NCBI RefSeq assembly: GCF_003001675.1
Contig: NZ_PVYW01000021.1
Location: forward strand, 1-64,000
DNA: 64,000 bases
Direction of reading: 5' to 3'
DNA from: Cohnella sp. SGD-V74
GTDB lineage: Bacteria; Bacillota; Bacilli; Paenibacillales; Paenibacillaceae
Below the pieces are notes generated by a model that was not told the DNA's origin, searched no databases, and saw only the letters and a program-made list of their open reading frames with translations. Shown piece after piece: positions 35,107 through 44,230 of the stretch. The translations under genes were made by a program, and so were the position numbers. Within the stretch, counting starts at the first letter, position 1. The number at the start of each line of letters is the position of its first letter.

Positions 35107-36264
35107 ATGCGCTTGAATCCAATGATTCAAAATAATACCGGCCTGCCGATACAAAACAAGATCGAACAGATCAATGCCTGCATCTATTCGATCCATGGAA
35201 ATGCGACTGTTGAGCTTGTAAGCGTAACCTGCGACGATATCGGCTATAAAACGCCAAACTTCACAACCTCCGGTATATTCCGCCTGCATGGCCTGGTTAA
35301 GCTGGACAACGAATTGAAGCCGTGGTGCGCTATTCTTAAGATCATTAAACCGGATACCGCCGAGAAAGATAACGCAGAACATCACAACTACTGGCGACGT
35401 GAGGCGCTCGTATTCGAGTCGGGGATTTTGAGGGAATTTCCGGATTCCGTCTACGCGGCAGAACACTTTTGGGTTGAGGAGCAACAGGACGGCACCGTAT
35501 GGCTTTGGATGGAGTACGTAGAGGGGGAGTACGCCAACACAGTCGAGCAATTCGCTTATATTGCCCGACAATTAGGCCGGTTTAACGGAGCTTATCTCAC
35601 AGGCCTGCGCCCGCTGCCGGATCAGGAGTGGATATGCCGAGCGTGGCTGAAGTCATGGACGACCGCAAGCCGCATGTACGCCCCGAATATGGAGGATTAC
35701 GCTAGCCGGGTATCGACGGAAGAAGACCGACACACGTGGACGTGGTATCAAGAAATCCTGCGAAACCTGGACGCCGCGATCGATTCGCTCCAACAGCTGC
35801 CGCGCGTACTGGCGCATCAGGATCTAAGCCAGATGAATATGCTGCTCGTTCAACAAGAAGGGAATGGCAATCGACTGGTTCTGATCGACTGGCAGTTCAT
35901 GAGTCTATCGGGAATCGGTGAAGACTTAGGGAAGCTATACGGCGTGAATCTCAGTCTTGGCATCATTCCTCCCGATCAATACATAAGGTTCCAAACCTCC
36001 GTTTACGATGCATACCTGGAAGGGCTGCGGGAAGCGGGATGGCGGGGGAACGCACAATTGGCGAGATACGGCTTCTGCTTAAGCATGGCCTTGAGAAGCG
36101 TGTGGGAGGTTCCGCAGTATTTTTCCGTCATGGCTCAGTTGGAGAATGAACCCCGGAACGCGAAGCTCCAAGAGAGGCTTAACCGGCTTTCCGGCATCGT
36201 ATCCATACAAAAACAAATGGCGCTGGAAGCGGATGCTCTTCAACGTTCGTGGGCGCGGCTGTAA
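35107..36264 (+). CDS. phosphotransferase-family (APH fold) protein, 385 aa
   Basis: It has a kinase-like C-terminal lobe: VLAHQDLSQMNMLL (HQD catalytic motif) near residue 240 and VLIDWQFMSLSGIGEDLGKLYG (DW metal motif). The N-terminal lobe contains ILKIIKPDTAEKDNAEHHNYWRREALVFE with a candidate ATP-binding lysine and glutamate. No neighbour suggests the substrate. Start ATG 35107 follows GAGAGAGGTTGAGGTG. Confidence 0.8.
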   Translation: MRLNPMIQNNTGLPIQNKIEQINACIYSIHGNATVELVSVTCDDIGYKTPNFTTSGIFRLHGLVKLDNELKPWCAILKIIKPDTAEKDNAEHHNYWRREALVFESGILREFPDSVYAAEHFWVEEQQDGTVWLWMEYVEGEYANTVEQFAYIARQLGRFNGAYLTGLRPLPDQEWICRAWLKSWTTASRMYAPNMEDYASRVSTEEDRHTWTWYQEILRNLDAAIDSLQQLPRVLAHQDLSQMNMLLVQQEGNGNRLVLIDWQFMSLSGIGEDLGKLYGVNLSLGIIPPDQYIRFQTSVYDAYLEGLREAGWRGNAQLARYGFCLSMALRSVWEVPQYFSVMAQLENEPRNAKLQERLNRLSGIVSIQKQMALEADALQRSWARL

Positions 36265-36338
36265 TCCAGGAAGCGATATACATTAAATTTAACCGGTTTG
36301 AACCTTGCGAAAAAATATTTCTGTTTGTTTTAATGATA

Positions 36339-36365
36339 TGTCGATTATTCGAGCGGCCGTTCGTC
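36339..36365 (+). promoter_or_regulatory. ECF42-type promoter A
   Basis: TGTCGA (36339-36344), 17 bases, CGTCGT (36362-36367). The pattern is identical to sites at 58274 and 60953 and agrees with the TGTCGA/CGTC consensus I recall for ECF42 sigma factors. A start near 36372 gives a leader of about 106 bases to the hydrolase at 36478. Nothing else explains the conserved spacing. Confidence 0.75.
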
Positions 36366-36477
36366 GTCAAAGTAGATGTGAGGAAGAATCGCTGCGAGCA
36401 TGGATTTCCGCCGAGGCGGTCTGAGCCATGCCTGCGTCGAGAAGCACTACGATATTCGGAGAGAGAGGGATGGATCG

Positions 36478-37281
36478 ATGAATCGTGTTATCTCGAAAGA
36501 CGGCACGTCGATTGCGTATACGAAGGTCGGACAGGGGCCTGCCCTGATTTTGGTCGACGGGGCGCTCTGCTATCGGGCGTCCGGCCCGAACGAGCCGCTG
36601 GCCAAGGAGCTGTTGCCGCATTTTACCGTGTATACCTACGATCGCCGCGGTCGGGGCGAGAGTAACGAAGCAAAGCCTTATGCGATCGAGAGGGAGGTCG
36701 AGGATATCGCGGCGCTGATCGAAGAAGCGGGAGGCTCGGCGCACCTGTACGGCATTTCTTCCGGCGCCGCCCTGGCGCTCGAGGCGGCCAAGCGTCTCCC
36801 TTCGGTCAAGAAGCTTGTCGTGTATGAAGCGCCGTTCGTCGTTGACGGCAGCCGGCTTCCGGTGCCGGGCCATTACGCCGCAACGTTCGACAAGCTGCTG
36901 GCCGCGAATCGACGCGGAGCGGCGGTTAAGCATTTCATGAGAAAAGGCGTGGGGCTTCCTGCGATCGTCACGGCGATGATGCCGCTCATGCCTGCATGGT
37001 CGAAGCTTAAAGCGGTTGCGCATACGCTTCCGTACGACACGCTGCTGACGGAGAGCTTTCAGAGAGGGAAACCGCTGCCTGCCGATTACTGGTCCGCCGT
37101 CAAGCTTCCGACGCTTGTCCTGTACGGCGGCAAAAGCCCCGCATGGATGCAGAACGGGATGAAGGCGCTCTCCGAGACGCTGCCTCAAGCCGCCCTGAAC
37201 GTTCTGCCGGGGGAGACCCATATCGTTAAGCCGAAGTCGCTTGCGCCGCCGATGATCGCTTTTTATCTCAACGAACAATAA
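36478..37281 (+). CDS. alpha/beta hydrolase, paralogue of the 58340 gene
   Basis: The 267-residue protein begins at ATG 36478 (AGAGAGGGATGGATCG upstream). Core motifs are DRRGRGESNEAKPYAIEREVED, GISSGAALALEAAKRLP (Ser nucleophile) and a terminal PGETHIVKP with the His. About half of its residues match the hydrolase at 58340, with RVISKDGTSIAY and AVAHTLPYD in common. An ECF42-type promoter lies upstream. The YdeI-type gene follows after 18 bases, so the two form an operon. Confidence 0.88.
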   Translation: MNRVISKDGTSIAYTKVGQGPALILVDGALCYRASGPNEPLAKELLPHFTVYTYDRRGRGESNEAKPYAIEREVEDIAALIEEAGGSAHLYGISSGAALALEAAKRLPSVKKLVVYEAPFVVDGSRLPVPGHYAATFDKLLAANRRGAAVKHFMRKGVGLPAIVTAMMPLMPAWSKLKAVAHTLPYDTLLTESFQRGKPLPADYWSAVKLPTLVLYGGKSPAWMQNGMKALSETLPQAALNVLPGETHIVKPKSLAPPMIAFYLNEQ

Positions 37282-37299
37282 ACCGAGGAGGGCTCCGGC

Positions 37300-37749
37300 A
37301 TGAAATTCAGAACAACGCTCGAATTAAGCAAAAAAACGGCTACCGGCATTCACGTTCCCGACGAAATCGTGGAGGCGCTCGGAGCGGGCAAGAAGCCGCC
37401 CGTCAAAGTGACGATCGGCTCCTACACCTACCGCAGCACCGTAGCGTCGATGGGAGGCAGGTTCTTGTTGCCGGTAAGTCAGGAGCATCGCGAAGGAGCG
37501 GGCATTCAGGCCGGCGACGAAATCGAAGTCGAACTCGAGCTGGATGACGCGCCGCGCGAAGTAAGTGTGCCGGCCGATTTCGTGGAAGCGTTGGATCGTC
37601 ATGCAGAGGCGCGGGAGTTCTTCGATCGGTTGTCCTACAGCAATAAGCGCCGGTTTGTTTTGAATATCGAAGGCGCCAAGAGCGCGGAGACCAGGCAGCG
37701 GCGCATCGACAAGTCCGTTGAATTGCTGCGCGAAGGCAAGCTTCAATAA
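37300..37749 (+). CDS. DUF1905/YdeI-type protein
   Basis: The 149-residue protein has a DUF1905 barrel (MKFRTTLELSKKTATGIHVPDEIVEALGAGKKPPVKVTIG, YRSTVASMGGRFLLPVS) joined to a C-terminal YdeI/OmdA helical domain with FFDRLSYSNKRRFVLNIEGAKSAETRQRRIDKSVELL. The family is linked to resistance to bacteriocins and antimicrobial peptides. The gene shares the hydrolase promoter controlled by ECF42. Confidence 0.88.
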   Translation: MKFRTTLELSKKTATGIHVPDEIVEALGAGKKPPVKVTIGSYTYRSTVASMGGRFLLPVSQEHREGAGIQAGDEIEVELELDDAPREVSVPADFVEALDRHAEAREFFDRLSYSNKRRFVLNIEGAKSAETRQRRIDKSVELLREGKLQ

Positions 37750-37753
37750 GCAA

Positions 37754-37963
37754 GCGACAGGAGAGGCGCGCTGGGACTTATCGAAAGTAACGTTCCAGCG
37801 CCTCAAGGCGGGGGCAATCGACGCCTCGATCTCTACGGAGACGGTGCTGGAGTTCCTGCAAGCTATCGCCGGCATGCAGACGCAATGGGGAATGGCTTCC
37901 GAGTATCAGACGAAAATCGGCGAGGTGCACAAGCTGATGCTGTACGGGCTGATCGGGCGTTGA
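37754..37963 (+). pseudogene. C-terminal remnant of an unidentified gene
   Basis: The frame reads WDLSKVTFQRLKAGAIDASI and LEFLQAIAGMQTQWGMASEY, ending in LMLYGLIGR. It is helical with normal codon use and no ribosome site or plausible start, and the piece from about 37763 reads as an internal protein segment. It looks like the end of a lost gene. I cannot name the family. Confidence 0.35.
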
Positions 37964-37989
37964 GCGGCAGAAGAGAGTGCAGATTCCAA

Positions 37990-38025
37990 AACAAGCCTGA
38001 CTCTGCGCGCAGAGTCAGGCTTGTT
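37990..38025. terminator. perfect 36-base palindrome terminator
   Basis: AACAAGCCTGACTCTGCG (37990-38007) is followed directly by its reverse complement (38008-38025). On the minus strand it follows the nspC stop by 14 bases and continues into TTGTTTTGG, so it ends the polyamine operon. It may also stop rightward transcripts. Confidence 0.85.
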
Positions 38026-38039
38026 CAAATCCCGCTATG

Positions 38040-39167
38040 TTAGGCCAACCGCATCTTGAAATCCCCATACCCGAACTCGCGCACGACCTCGCAATCTCCA
38101 TCTTTCTTCTGGATGGCGATGGCGGGAAGGCTCATGCCGTTAAACGTCGTGTTCTTCACCATCGAATAGATCGCCATGTCTCCGAACACGAGCCGGTCGC
38201 CGCTCTTGAGCGGCTGATCGAAGGAATAGTCGCCGATGACGTCGCCCGACATGCAGGTAGATCCGCCGAGTCGATAGAGGAACGGCTTCTCGCCGACTTC
38301 CCCCGAGCCGAACAGCGGAGGACGGTAGGGCATCTCCAGCACGTCCGGCATATGGCAGGAAGCCGAAGTGTCCAGAAGAGCGATGTCTATGCCGTTGCGC
38401 ATCGTATCCAGGACGGTGGACACCAGATACCCCGCATTGAGGGCTACGGCCTCTCCAGGCTCCAGGTAGACCGCCAAGCCGTACTTCTCCTGCATGCGCT
38501 TGATGCACGTCTCCAGCAGCGGAATGTCGTAGTCTTCCCTGGTGATATGGTGGCCTCCGCCGAAGTTGATCCATTCCATCTGAGGCAGCCATTCTCCGAA
38601 CTTCTCTTCCACCGCTTGCAGCGTGGTGGCGAGATCGTTCGAATTCTGCTGGCACAGCGTGTGGAAATGCAGCCCCGAAATTCCGTCCAGCAGTTCGGGA
38701 CGGAACTGCTCCAAGGTCACGCCGAAGCGGGAGCCGGACGAACAAGGGTCGTACAGGCCGTGACCCTCCTGCGTAGAGCATTCCGGGTTGATGCGCAAGC
38801 CGACTTTCTTGCCGGCTTGCAGCGCCTTATCTTTGAACTTCTCCACCTGAAAGAAGGAATTGAAAATAATGTGATCGCACAGCGAGACGATCTCATCGAT
38901 CTCGTCCTCGCGATAAGCCGGCGAGAAGACGTGGTTTTCCTTCCCCAGTTCTTCTTTCCCCAGACGAGCTTCGAACAATCCGCTCGCTGTCGCGCCGCTC
39001 AAATACTCGGCGACCAGAGGATACAGCTTATACATCGAGAAGGCTTTCTGCGCCAGAATGATCTTGCATCCGGTGCGATCCATGACTCCGCGAAGAATCT
39101 TCAGGTTCTTCTCAAGAAGAGCTTCGTCGACAACGTAACAGGGAGTGGGCAGCTCTTCGAATCGCAT
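38040..39167 (-). CDS. nspC: carboxynorspermidine decarboxylase NspC
   Basis: The 375-residue enzyme is a fold-III PLP decarboxylase. PLP Schiff-base Lys is K41 (IILAQKAFS), with ASGLFEARLGKEE, HFHTLCQQN, NFGGGHHI, LEPGEAVALNAGYLV and DTSASCHMPDVLEMPYRP from the partner active site, where Cys is the catalytic residue. It makes norspermidine or spermidine from the carboxy precursor. It starts only 4 bases after the synthase gene stop, so the two steps are coupled. Confidence 0.93.
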   Translation of the reverse strand: MRFEELPTPCYVVDEALLEKNLKILRGVMDRTGCKIILAQKAFSMYKLYPLVAEYLSGATASGLFEARLGKEELGKENHVFSPAYREDEIDEIVSLCDHIIFNSFFQVEKFKDKALQAGKKVGLRINPECSTQEGHGLYDPCSSGSRFGVTLEQFRPELLDGISGLHFHTLCQQNSNDLATTLQAVEEKFGEWLPQMEWINFGGGHHITREDYDIPLLETCIKRMQEKYGLAVYLEPGEAVALNAGYLVSTVLDTMRNGIDIALLDTSASCHMPDVLEMPYRPPLFGSGEVGEKPFLYRLGGSTCMSGDVIGDYSFDQPLKSGDRLVFGDMAIYSMVKNTTFNGMSLPAIAIQKKDGDCEVVREFGYGDFKMRLA

Positions 39168-39171
39168 CCGA

Positions 39172-40419
39172 TTAGACGTGCTCCGCTACGAGTTCTTTTT
39201 CTTGCGCCGGAATCGGATCGGCATCGACGAGCGTCGGAGCGAGGTCTTCCTGCCAAGGCAGGCCCCACTTGTTCAGAGCGTCCATGAACGGATCCGGATC
39301 GAACTCTTCGATGTTGTATACGCCCGGCTTGTTCCATTTGCCCGTCAGAATCATCATGGCGCCGATCATGGCAGGAACGCCCGTCGTGTAAGAAATGGCT
39401 TGAGAGCCGACTTCTTCGTAGCATTCCTCATGAACGCACACATTATAGACGTAATACGTTTTTTCCTTGCCGTCCTTCTTGCCTTTGAAGATACAGCCGA
39501 TATTCGTCTTGCCCTTCGTGCGGGGGCCCAGGGAAGCAGGGTCCGGCAGTACGGCTTTCAGGAATTGCAGCGGAACGATTTGCTTGCCTTCGAATTCGAT
39601 CGGCTCGATTGAGGTCATGCCTACGTTCTCCAGGCATTTCAGGTGAGTCAGGTAGCTCTGGCCGAAAGTCATGAAGAAGCGGATCCGCTTCACTCCCGGG
39701 ATGTTCACGGCCAACGATTCCAGCTCTTCATGGTACAGCAGGTACATATCCTTCTCGCCGACTTCCGGGAAGTCGTACACCCGCTTGATCTCCATCGGCT
39801 TCGTTTCGACCCATTCTCCGTTCTGGAAGTAGCGGCCGTTAGCCGTAACTTCGCGGATGTTGATCTCCGGGTTGAAGTTTGTAGCGAACGGATAGCCGTG
39901 ATCACCGGCGTTGCAGTCGAGAATGTCGATATACTCGATCTCGTCGAAGTGGTGCTTGAGCGCGTAAGCGGAGAATACGCCCGTTACGCCAGGGTCGAAG
40001 CCGCTGCCGAGCAGAGCGGTAATTCCGGCTTTCTCGAAGCGCTCGCGATAATCCCACTGCCACTTGTACTCGAACTTCGCCGTATCGTGCGGCTCGTAGT
40101 TCGCCGTGTCCATGTAGTGAGTTTTGGTGGCCAGGCATGCGTCCATGATCGTCAGATCCTGGTACGGCAATGCCAGGTTGATGACGATGTCCGGCTTAAC
40201 CTGCTCGATCAAGGCGATGAGTTCGTCCACGTTGTCGGCATCGACTTGAGCCGTCGTGATTTTGGTTTTGCCGCCGTCGAGCTTGGCTTTCAGCGCGTCG
40301 CATTTGGACTTCGTGCGGCTGGCGATGCAGATTTCCTCGAATACTTCGCTATTTTGAACACATTTGTGAATCGTGACGGAAGCTACGCCGCCGCAACCGA
40401 TGATTAGAGCTTTTCCCAT
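39172..40419 (-). CDS. carboxynorspermidine synthase (saccharopine dehydrogenase family)
   Basis: The 415-residue NADPH-dependent enzyme starts MGKALIIGCGGVASVTIHKC, a Rossmann motif, with LLGSGFDPGVTGVFSAYALKHHFDE, YIDILDCNAGDHGYPFATNFNPEINIREVT and YLTHLKCLENVGMT, as in carboxyspermidine/carboxynorspermidine dehydrogenases. It condenses aspartate semialdehyde with putrescine or diaminopropane. Start follows AGGGGAAATGGAAA. It forms the alternative polyamine pathway with NspC. Confidence 0.92.
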   Translation of the reverse strand: MGKALIIGCGGVASVTIHKCVQNSEVFEEICIASRTKSKCDALKAKLDGGKTKITTAQVDADNVDELIALIEQVKPDIVINLALPYQDLTIMDACLATKTHYMDTANYEPHDTAKFEYKWQWDYRERFEKAGITALLGSGFDPGVTGVFSAYALKHHFDEIEYIDILDCNAGDHGYPFATNFNPEINIREVTANGRYFQNGEWVETKPMEIKRVYDFPEVGEKDMYLLYHEELESLAVNIPGVKRIRFFMTFGQSYLTHLKCLENVGMTSIEPIEFEGKQIVPLQFLKAVLPDPASLGPRTKGKTNIGCIFKGKKDGKEKTYYVYNVCVHEECYEEVGSQAISYTTGVPAMIGAMMILTGKWNKPGVYNIEEFDPDPFMDALNKWGLPWQEDLAPTLVDADPIPAQEKELVAEHV

Positions 40420-40479
40420 TTTCCATTTCCCCTAACTGTTTGAGATTCTTGTTTAACATTCCAAATTCGATCAAAAGAA

Positions 40480-40522
40480 AAAGCAAGCCGAAGACGCTTT
40501 GACCGCGCACATCGCTTGCTTT
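40480..40522 (-). terminator. terminator-like hairpin in the polyamine operon leader
   Basis: On the minus strand AAAGCAAGC pairs with GCTTGCTTT across 25 bases and is followed by TTCTTTTGA. It stands about 60 bases before the synthase start. It may attenuate the operon or end an unseen upstream transcript. Confidence 0.5.
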
Positions 40523-40985
40523 GATATATTCGTCATGATTAAAAAGCAAAAAGCACGCACGCAGCCTACGCTGACGGCATACTCCTCTACTAGCCATGTG
40601 AAATGACATTTCAGTAGAAGCTTCTTAATATTCAAAATATACCCGGTGGATTCAGAGTCTAAATAGCAAATAATCACTATGCCACTCTTATTGACCGTTT
40701 CACAAGTTGTGTGCGGATGCACTGGTTGTAAAGTAACCAACTCATAAAATTTGAGCTTTTAACTCAATCAATAAGGCAACTAAAGTTGCCAATCGGCATT
40801 TGACCCGGCTGTCCGTTGGCCTCAACTTCTTGTCGGAAGTGGTCAAAAATTATCTGCTGACAATGAACCTCAGATTTTTTGAAAATTAATAGCTTCTTCT
40901 TCCAATCTACGAAAACTATCATATCAGCATATCCGATAATAATCAATCACCAAATTATTATAGTCTTGAAACAGCGATCGATACC
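40523..40985. other. AT-rich intergenic region between polyamine operon and TetR
   Basis: No gene is supported. A GGCAAC-TAAA-GTTGCC hairpin lies at 40775-40790. The frames seen on the minus strand lack ribosome sites. Confidence 0.45.
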
Positions 40986-40991
40986 GAGGAC

Positions 40992-41043
40992 TTGACAAAA
41001 GCGACACACGTGTCGTATTTTTCTATTATCGACATGCGTGTCA
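40992..41043 (+). promoter_or_regulatory. TetR promoter with tandem operators
   Basis: TTGACA at 40992-40997. Two near-palindromic sites follow: CGACACACGTGTCG (41002-41015), which falls in the spacer, and CGACATGCGTGTCA (41030-41043). They are 28 bases apart and likely bind the TetR protein encoded just downstream. The -10 is uncertain (TATTTT near 41016). Confidence 0.75.
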
Positions 41044-41070
41044 CTTTTCAGCTTGAAAGGAACATCCCCT

Positions 41071-41661
41071 ATGACGTTGACGCCAAAAGCGATTAAGAAG
41101 AAGCGATACATTTTGGAGAAAGCCGAAACCGTCTTTATAAGAGAAGGATATCCCTCCGTTACGATGAAACACATCGTCGAAGAGTGCGGAATAAGCCGCG
41201 GCGGGCTATACAAGTATTACAGCTCTGCGCAGGAGATTTTCGAGGATATTTTATCGTTGAGCAAAGAAGATGATTATGCGTATTTCACCGAGGGCATGAA
41301 GCAGGGAAGGAACGCCGTCGAGCTGTTGCACGGTTTTCTGCAAAAGCAGAAAGAGGAATTGGCGAATGCGAAAAATACGATTAGAGCGGCCAGCTACGAA
41401 TATTTCTTATCGCGAAGACGTCATCTTCCGGAGGAAGTGCTGGGGGCGTACTTTAATGGCGCGGTTGCCGTCTTCTCTCGCGTCCTTGCCTACGGGATTG
41501 AACGGCAAGAAATGACACGCTTAGCTCATGCGGATATCGAGAAAACGGCAAGGCATTTCGTCGTTGCGCTGGAAGGATTGAATGTCCTGGCCATGAGCAT
41601 GTCGGTTTCTCCCGAGCTGATCCAAGAGCAGCTAGACCTTATAATGGCCCCGATCGTCTGA
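41071..41661 (+). CDS. TetR-family repressor of an ABC exporter
   Basis: The 196-residue protein starts at ATG 41071 after GAAAGGA. The HTH is GYPSVTMKHIVEECGISRGGLYKYYSSAQEIFED and the C-terminal part resembles YvdT-type repressors. It lies 22 bases before the ABC ATPase, so it probably represses itself and the exporter through the operators at 41002 and 41030. Confidence 0.9.
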   Translation: MTLTPKAIKKKRYILEKAETVFIREGYPSVTMKHIVEECGISRGGLYKYYSSAQEIFEDILSLSKEDDYAYFTEGMKQGRNAVELLHGFLQKQKEELANAKNTIRAASYEYFLSRRRHLPEEVLGAYFNGAVAVFSRVLAYGIERQEMTRLAHADIEKTARHFVVALEGLNVLAMSMSVSPELIQEQLDLIMAPIV

Positions 41662-41682
41662 CAATTAGAATTGAGGGATACG

Positions 41683-42372
41683 ATGGCAACCATCCTGAGC
41701 GCAGAGAAAATCGTGAAGCGATTCCATGAAAACGAAACGGTATTAAACGGAGTGGATCTGTCCATCTCCCCGAACTCGTTCAACGTCATCCTCGGCGCAA
41801 GCGGCTCCGGCAAAACGACCTTGCTGAATATTATGTCCGGGCTGCTAAAGCCGACTTCCGGCAAGGTGTTCTACAACGGTTCCGAGCTTACCGCGTTTAA
41901 CCCTTCCCAAATGGCGGATCTGAAGAGGAACGACATCGGCCATATTTTCCAGAGCTATCTTCTGCTGCCGAATTTGACGGCGGGGGAGAACATTCGGATT
42001 GGCATGACGACGAGCCGGGAAACCTCATTACCCTTTGACGAAATTACGGAAATGCTCGGAATAGACGACATTTTACATAAGTTCCCCTCCCAATTATCCG
42101 GCGGACAGCAGCAGAGAGTATCCGTAGCCAGGGCGATCATTAAAAATCCCAAAGTCCTGTTCTGCGACGAGGCGACCGGAGCCCTGGACGAGGAGAACAG
42201 CAGACGCGTGATCAAGCTATTGCACTCGATCAAACAGCGGTACGGCGTAACGGTCGTGTTCATCACCCACAATTTAAGGATCGCCGATACCGCCGAACGC
42301 ATTATTACAATGAAAGACGGACTTGTTCATCAGGACAGGTCGAATAAAGCCCCATTAGCGCGGAAGAAATGA
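41683..42372 (+). CDS. ABC transporter ATPase (MacB/LolD-type)
   Basis: The 229-residue ATPase has Walker A GASGSGKTTL, Q-loop, signature LSGGQQQRVSVARAI, Walker B VLFCDEATGALD and H-loop FITHN. ATG 41683 follows GAGGGA. It pairs with the FtsX-type permease beginning 14 bases downstream. Such pairs export peptides or lipoproteins, or act in antimicrobial peptide resistance. Confidence 0.92.
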   Translation: MATILSAEKIVKRFHENETVLNGVDLSISPNSFNVILGASGSGKTTLLNIMSGLLKPTSGKVFYNGSELTAFNPSQMADLKRNDIGHIFQSYLLLPNLTAGENIRIGMTTSRETSLPFDEITEMLGIDDILHKFPSQLSGGQQQRVSVARAIIKNPKVLFCDEATGALDEENSRRVIKLLHSIKQRYGVTVVFITHNLRIADTAERIITMKDGLVHQDRSNKAPLARKK

Positions 42373-42385
42373 GCTGGGAAATCGG

Positions 42386-44137
42386 ATGAGCATTCGAACA
42401 AGCGAACGCTTGCTGTTCAAGGAAACCGGGAGAAGCCTGTTGAAAAACAGGAGCTACGCTGCTCTGCTCGGCCTGTTGGTCATGTTGACTTCGTTTATGT
42501 ACTTTTTTGTTCAATTCTCCATTGATACCAATATGGATAACCTGCGCAGGCTCGTGCGATCGGGGGCGACTTTGACCGAGGATCAGGCCGGATTGCTTGC
42601 GGCGCTGCAGGCGAACGCGTCTTTGGCATGGATGTTTCTCTTATGCTTTTTGGCTATGAGCGCATTTGCGACGTTTCTTTTTTACCGGCATTATTTCGGC
42701 AAGCATCAAAGAGAGATCGGCGCATTTAAGGCGCTTGGTTTCAGTAATCGAGTCATCGTACGGACGTATGCAGCCTGTACGCTTATTCTGTCCACGGCAG
42801 CTTCGTTAACGGGCGCTGTATTAGGGTGGATCTTCTCGGGGGTGCTGCTGGATGCCTATACGGCTTCCTACGGGATTGCCGACGTTGAAAGAGGCATCCA
42901 TGCCGTTAGCCTGGTTTACGGCGTTATTCTGGTCATCTCGGTGTTGTGCGCCGCGACTGCGTGGTCCTGCGCAACGTTTTGCAAGAGAGAGACTGCACTG
43001 CTCATAAGCGATGCGGCTGCGAAAAGGGAAAATCGAACCGTTAACCGGATTGCCGACCGCATTTCTTCCGTATGGCCGGAAAGCCGCAGAGTTTCGGTCA
43101 GAATCGCGCTTCGCAAGCCCGTCACCTGCGTGCTCAGCCTGATCGCCGTCGGGGTAAGCATGAGCCTTTTCATCATGAGTGTCTCCCTCTACATGAGCAG
43201 CGATAAAGTCTATCGGTCGCAGACGGAGGGACATCATTATGCGTATAACGTGCGGTTGGACGAGATGGTTCTGGACGATACGGGAAAACCCGCGCGTTCG
43301 GATCTGTACTTGAAAGTTCCGGCTTCCATCCAGATGTCAGGCGCTCGCGAGCCTATTCAACAGCACATCGTCGGCCTATCCGGCGGCGGGAATACGCTGG
43401 AGCTGCACGACCGGAACAACGAACGGCTGACCGTTCCGGAGGATAACGGAATATGGATCGGCGCCGCTCTGGAGGAAGTGTACGGTCTCAAGAAGGGCGA
43501 TATGATTACCCTTGAGCTCTCGGGCGCACCTCATTCGGCCTTCATTGCCGGCGTGGCGGAAAACGCGGAAAGCAACTCCGTGTATATCGGCAGGAAACAG
43601 TTGACCGATTGGCTCGGCCTGCCGGAAACCTCGTATAACGGCTATTGGAGCAACGAGCTGGAACCGGCGGTCCCTGGGCAAGTTACGGCAAGAGCAGACC
43701 GCTTGGCGGCGCTCGACAAGGATGTCGTCTCCAATCGGATGAGCGCGGTCATTAATCAACTGCTGGGATGCGTGGCGGGGCTTATTCTCATCTACTTGGT
43801 ATTGCTTCTTAATTTTCAGGACAGTAAGAAGGACATGCTGGTTCTGGGGTTATTGGGCTACAGGCCCAAAGAGATTAACGACATGCTGATCAGCGTATAC
43901 AGGCCGGTCATGACGGCTGCTTTCCTGCTGATGCTGTTCCCCAGCATTGCCCTGTGCAAGGAAATACACAGAAGCCTGTCCATCCAAACGGGCGATTACA
44001 TTCCGTTTCAGACCAACATTGGAATTATACTCAGCCTCTTTATTGGGATTCAGTTGATTTATTGGATCGTAGAAAAAGCCTTTACGGCTAAAATAGGAAA
44101 AATCGTGCGAAGAGAGGCGGTGTTTAATTTCGTTTAA
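42386..44137 (+). CDS. FtsX-like ABC permease
   Basis: The 583-residue permease has a TM segment near residue 30 (SYAALLGLLVMLTSFMYFFVQFSI), another at about 75-95 before the FtsX motif RHYFGKHQREIGAFKALGFSNRVIVRTYAA, two more after it, an internal TM at about 245-265, a large extracellular region, and TMs at about 460-480, 510-530 and 545-565. It fits a duplicated FtsX layout and works with the ATPase just upstream, both repressed by the TetR. Confidence 0.88.
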   Translation: MSIRTSERLLFKETGRSLLKNRSYAALLGLLVMLTSFMYFFVQFSIDTNMDNLRRLVRSGATLTEDQAGLLAALQANASLAWMFLLCFLAMSAFATFLFYRHYFGKHQREIGAFKALGFSNRVIVRTYAACTLILSTAASLTGAVLGWIFSGVLLDAYTASYGIADVERGIHAVSLVYGVILVISVLCAATAWSCATFCKRETALLISDAAAKRENRTVNRIADRISSVWPESRRVSVRIALRKPVTCVLSLIAVGVSMSLFIMSVSLYMSSDKVYRSQTEGHHYAYNVRLDEMVLDDTGKPARSDLYLKVPASIQMSGAREPIQQHIVGLSGGGNTLELHDRNNERLTVPEDNGIWIGAALEEVYGLKKGDMITLELSGAPHSAFIAGVAENAESNSVYIGRKQLTDWLGLPETSYNGYWSNELEPAVPGQVTARADRLAALDKDVVSNRMSAVINQLLGCVAGLILIYLVLLLNFQDSKKDMLVLGLLGYRPKEINDMLISVYRPVMTAAFLLMLFPSIALCKEIHRSLSIQTGDYIPFQTNIGIILSLFIGIQLIYWIVEKAFTAKIGKIVRREAVFNFV

Positions 44138-44230
44138 TCGGCAGCAGGGTCGCTCGCTTAGGTCGGGGTACAAGCAGGGAGTCCTTCTTCTCCATATATT
44201 GAATGGATCCAATTATAGAATGGAGGTTCA

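Noticed and set aside
36367..37278. 303-codon minus frame over the alpha/beta hydrolase.
   Set aside because: Shadow frame; the plus-strand hydrolase has clear motifs and a promoter.
38037..39287. 416-codon plus frame over nspC.
   Set aside because: Shadow of the minus-strand decarboxylase.
40471..40740. 89-codon minus frame upstream of the polyamine operon.
   Set aside because: Cys/Ile/Phe-rich, includes the hairpin and lacks a ribosome site.
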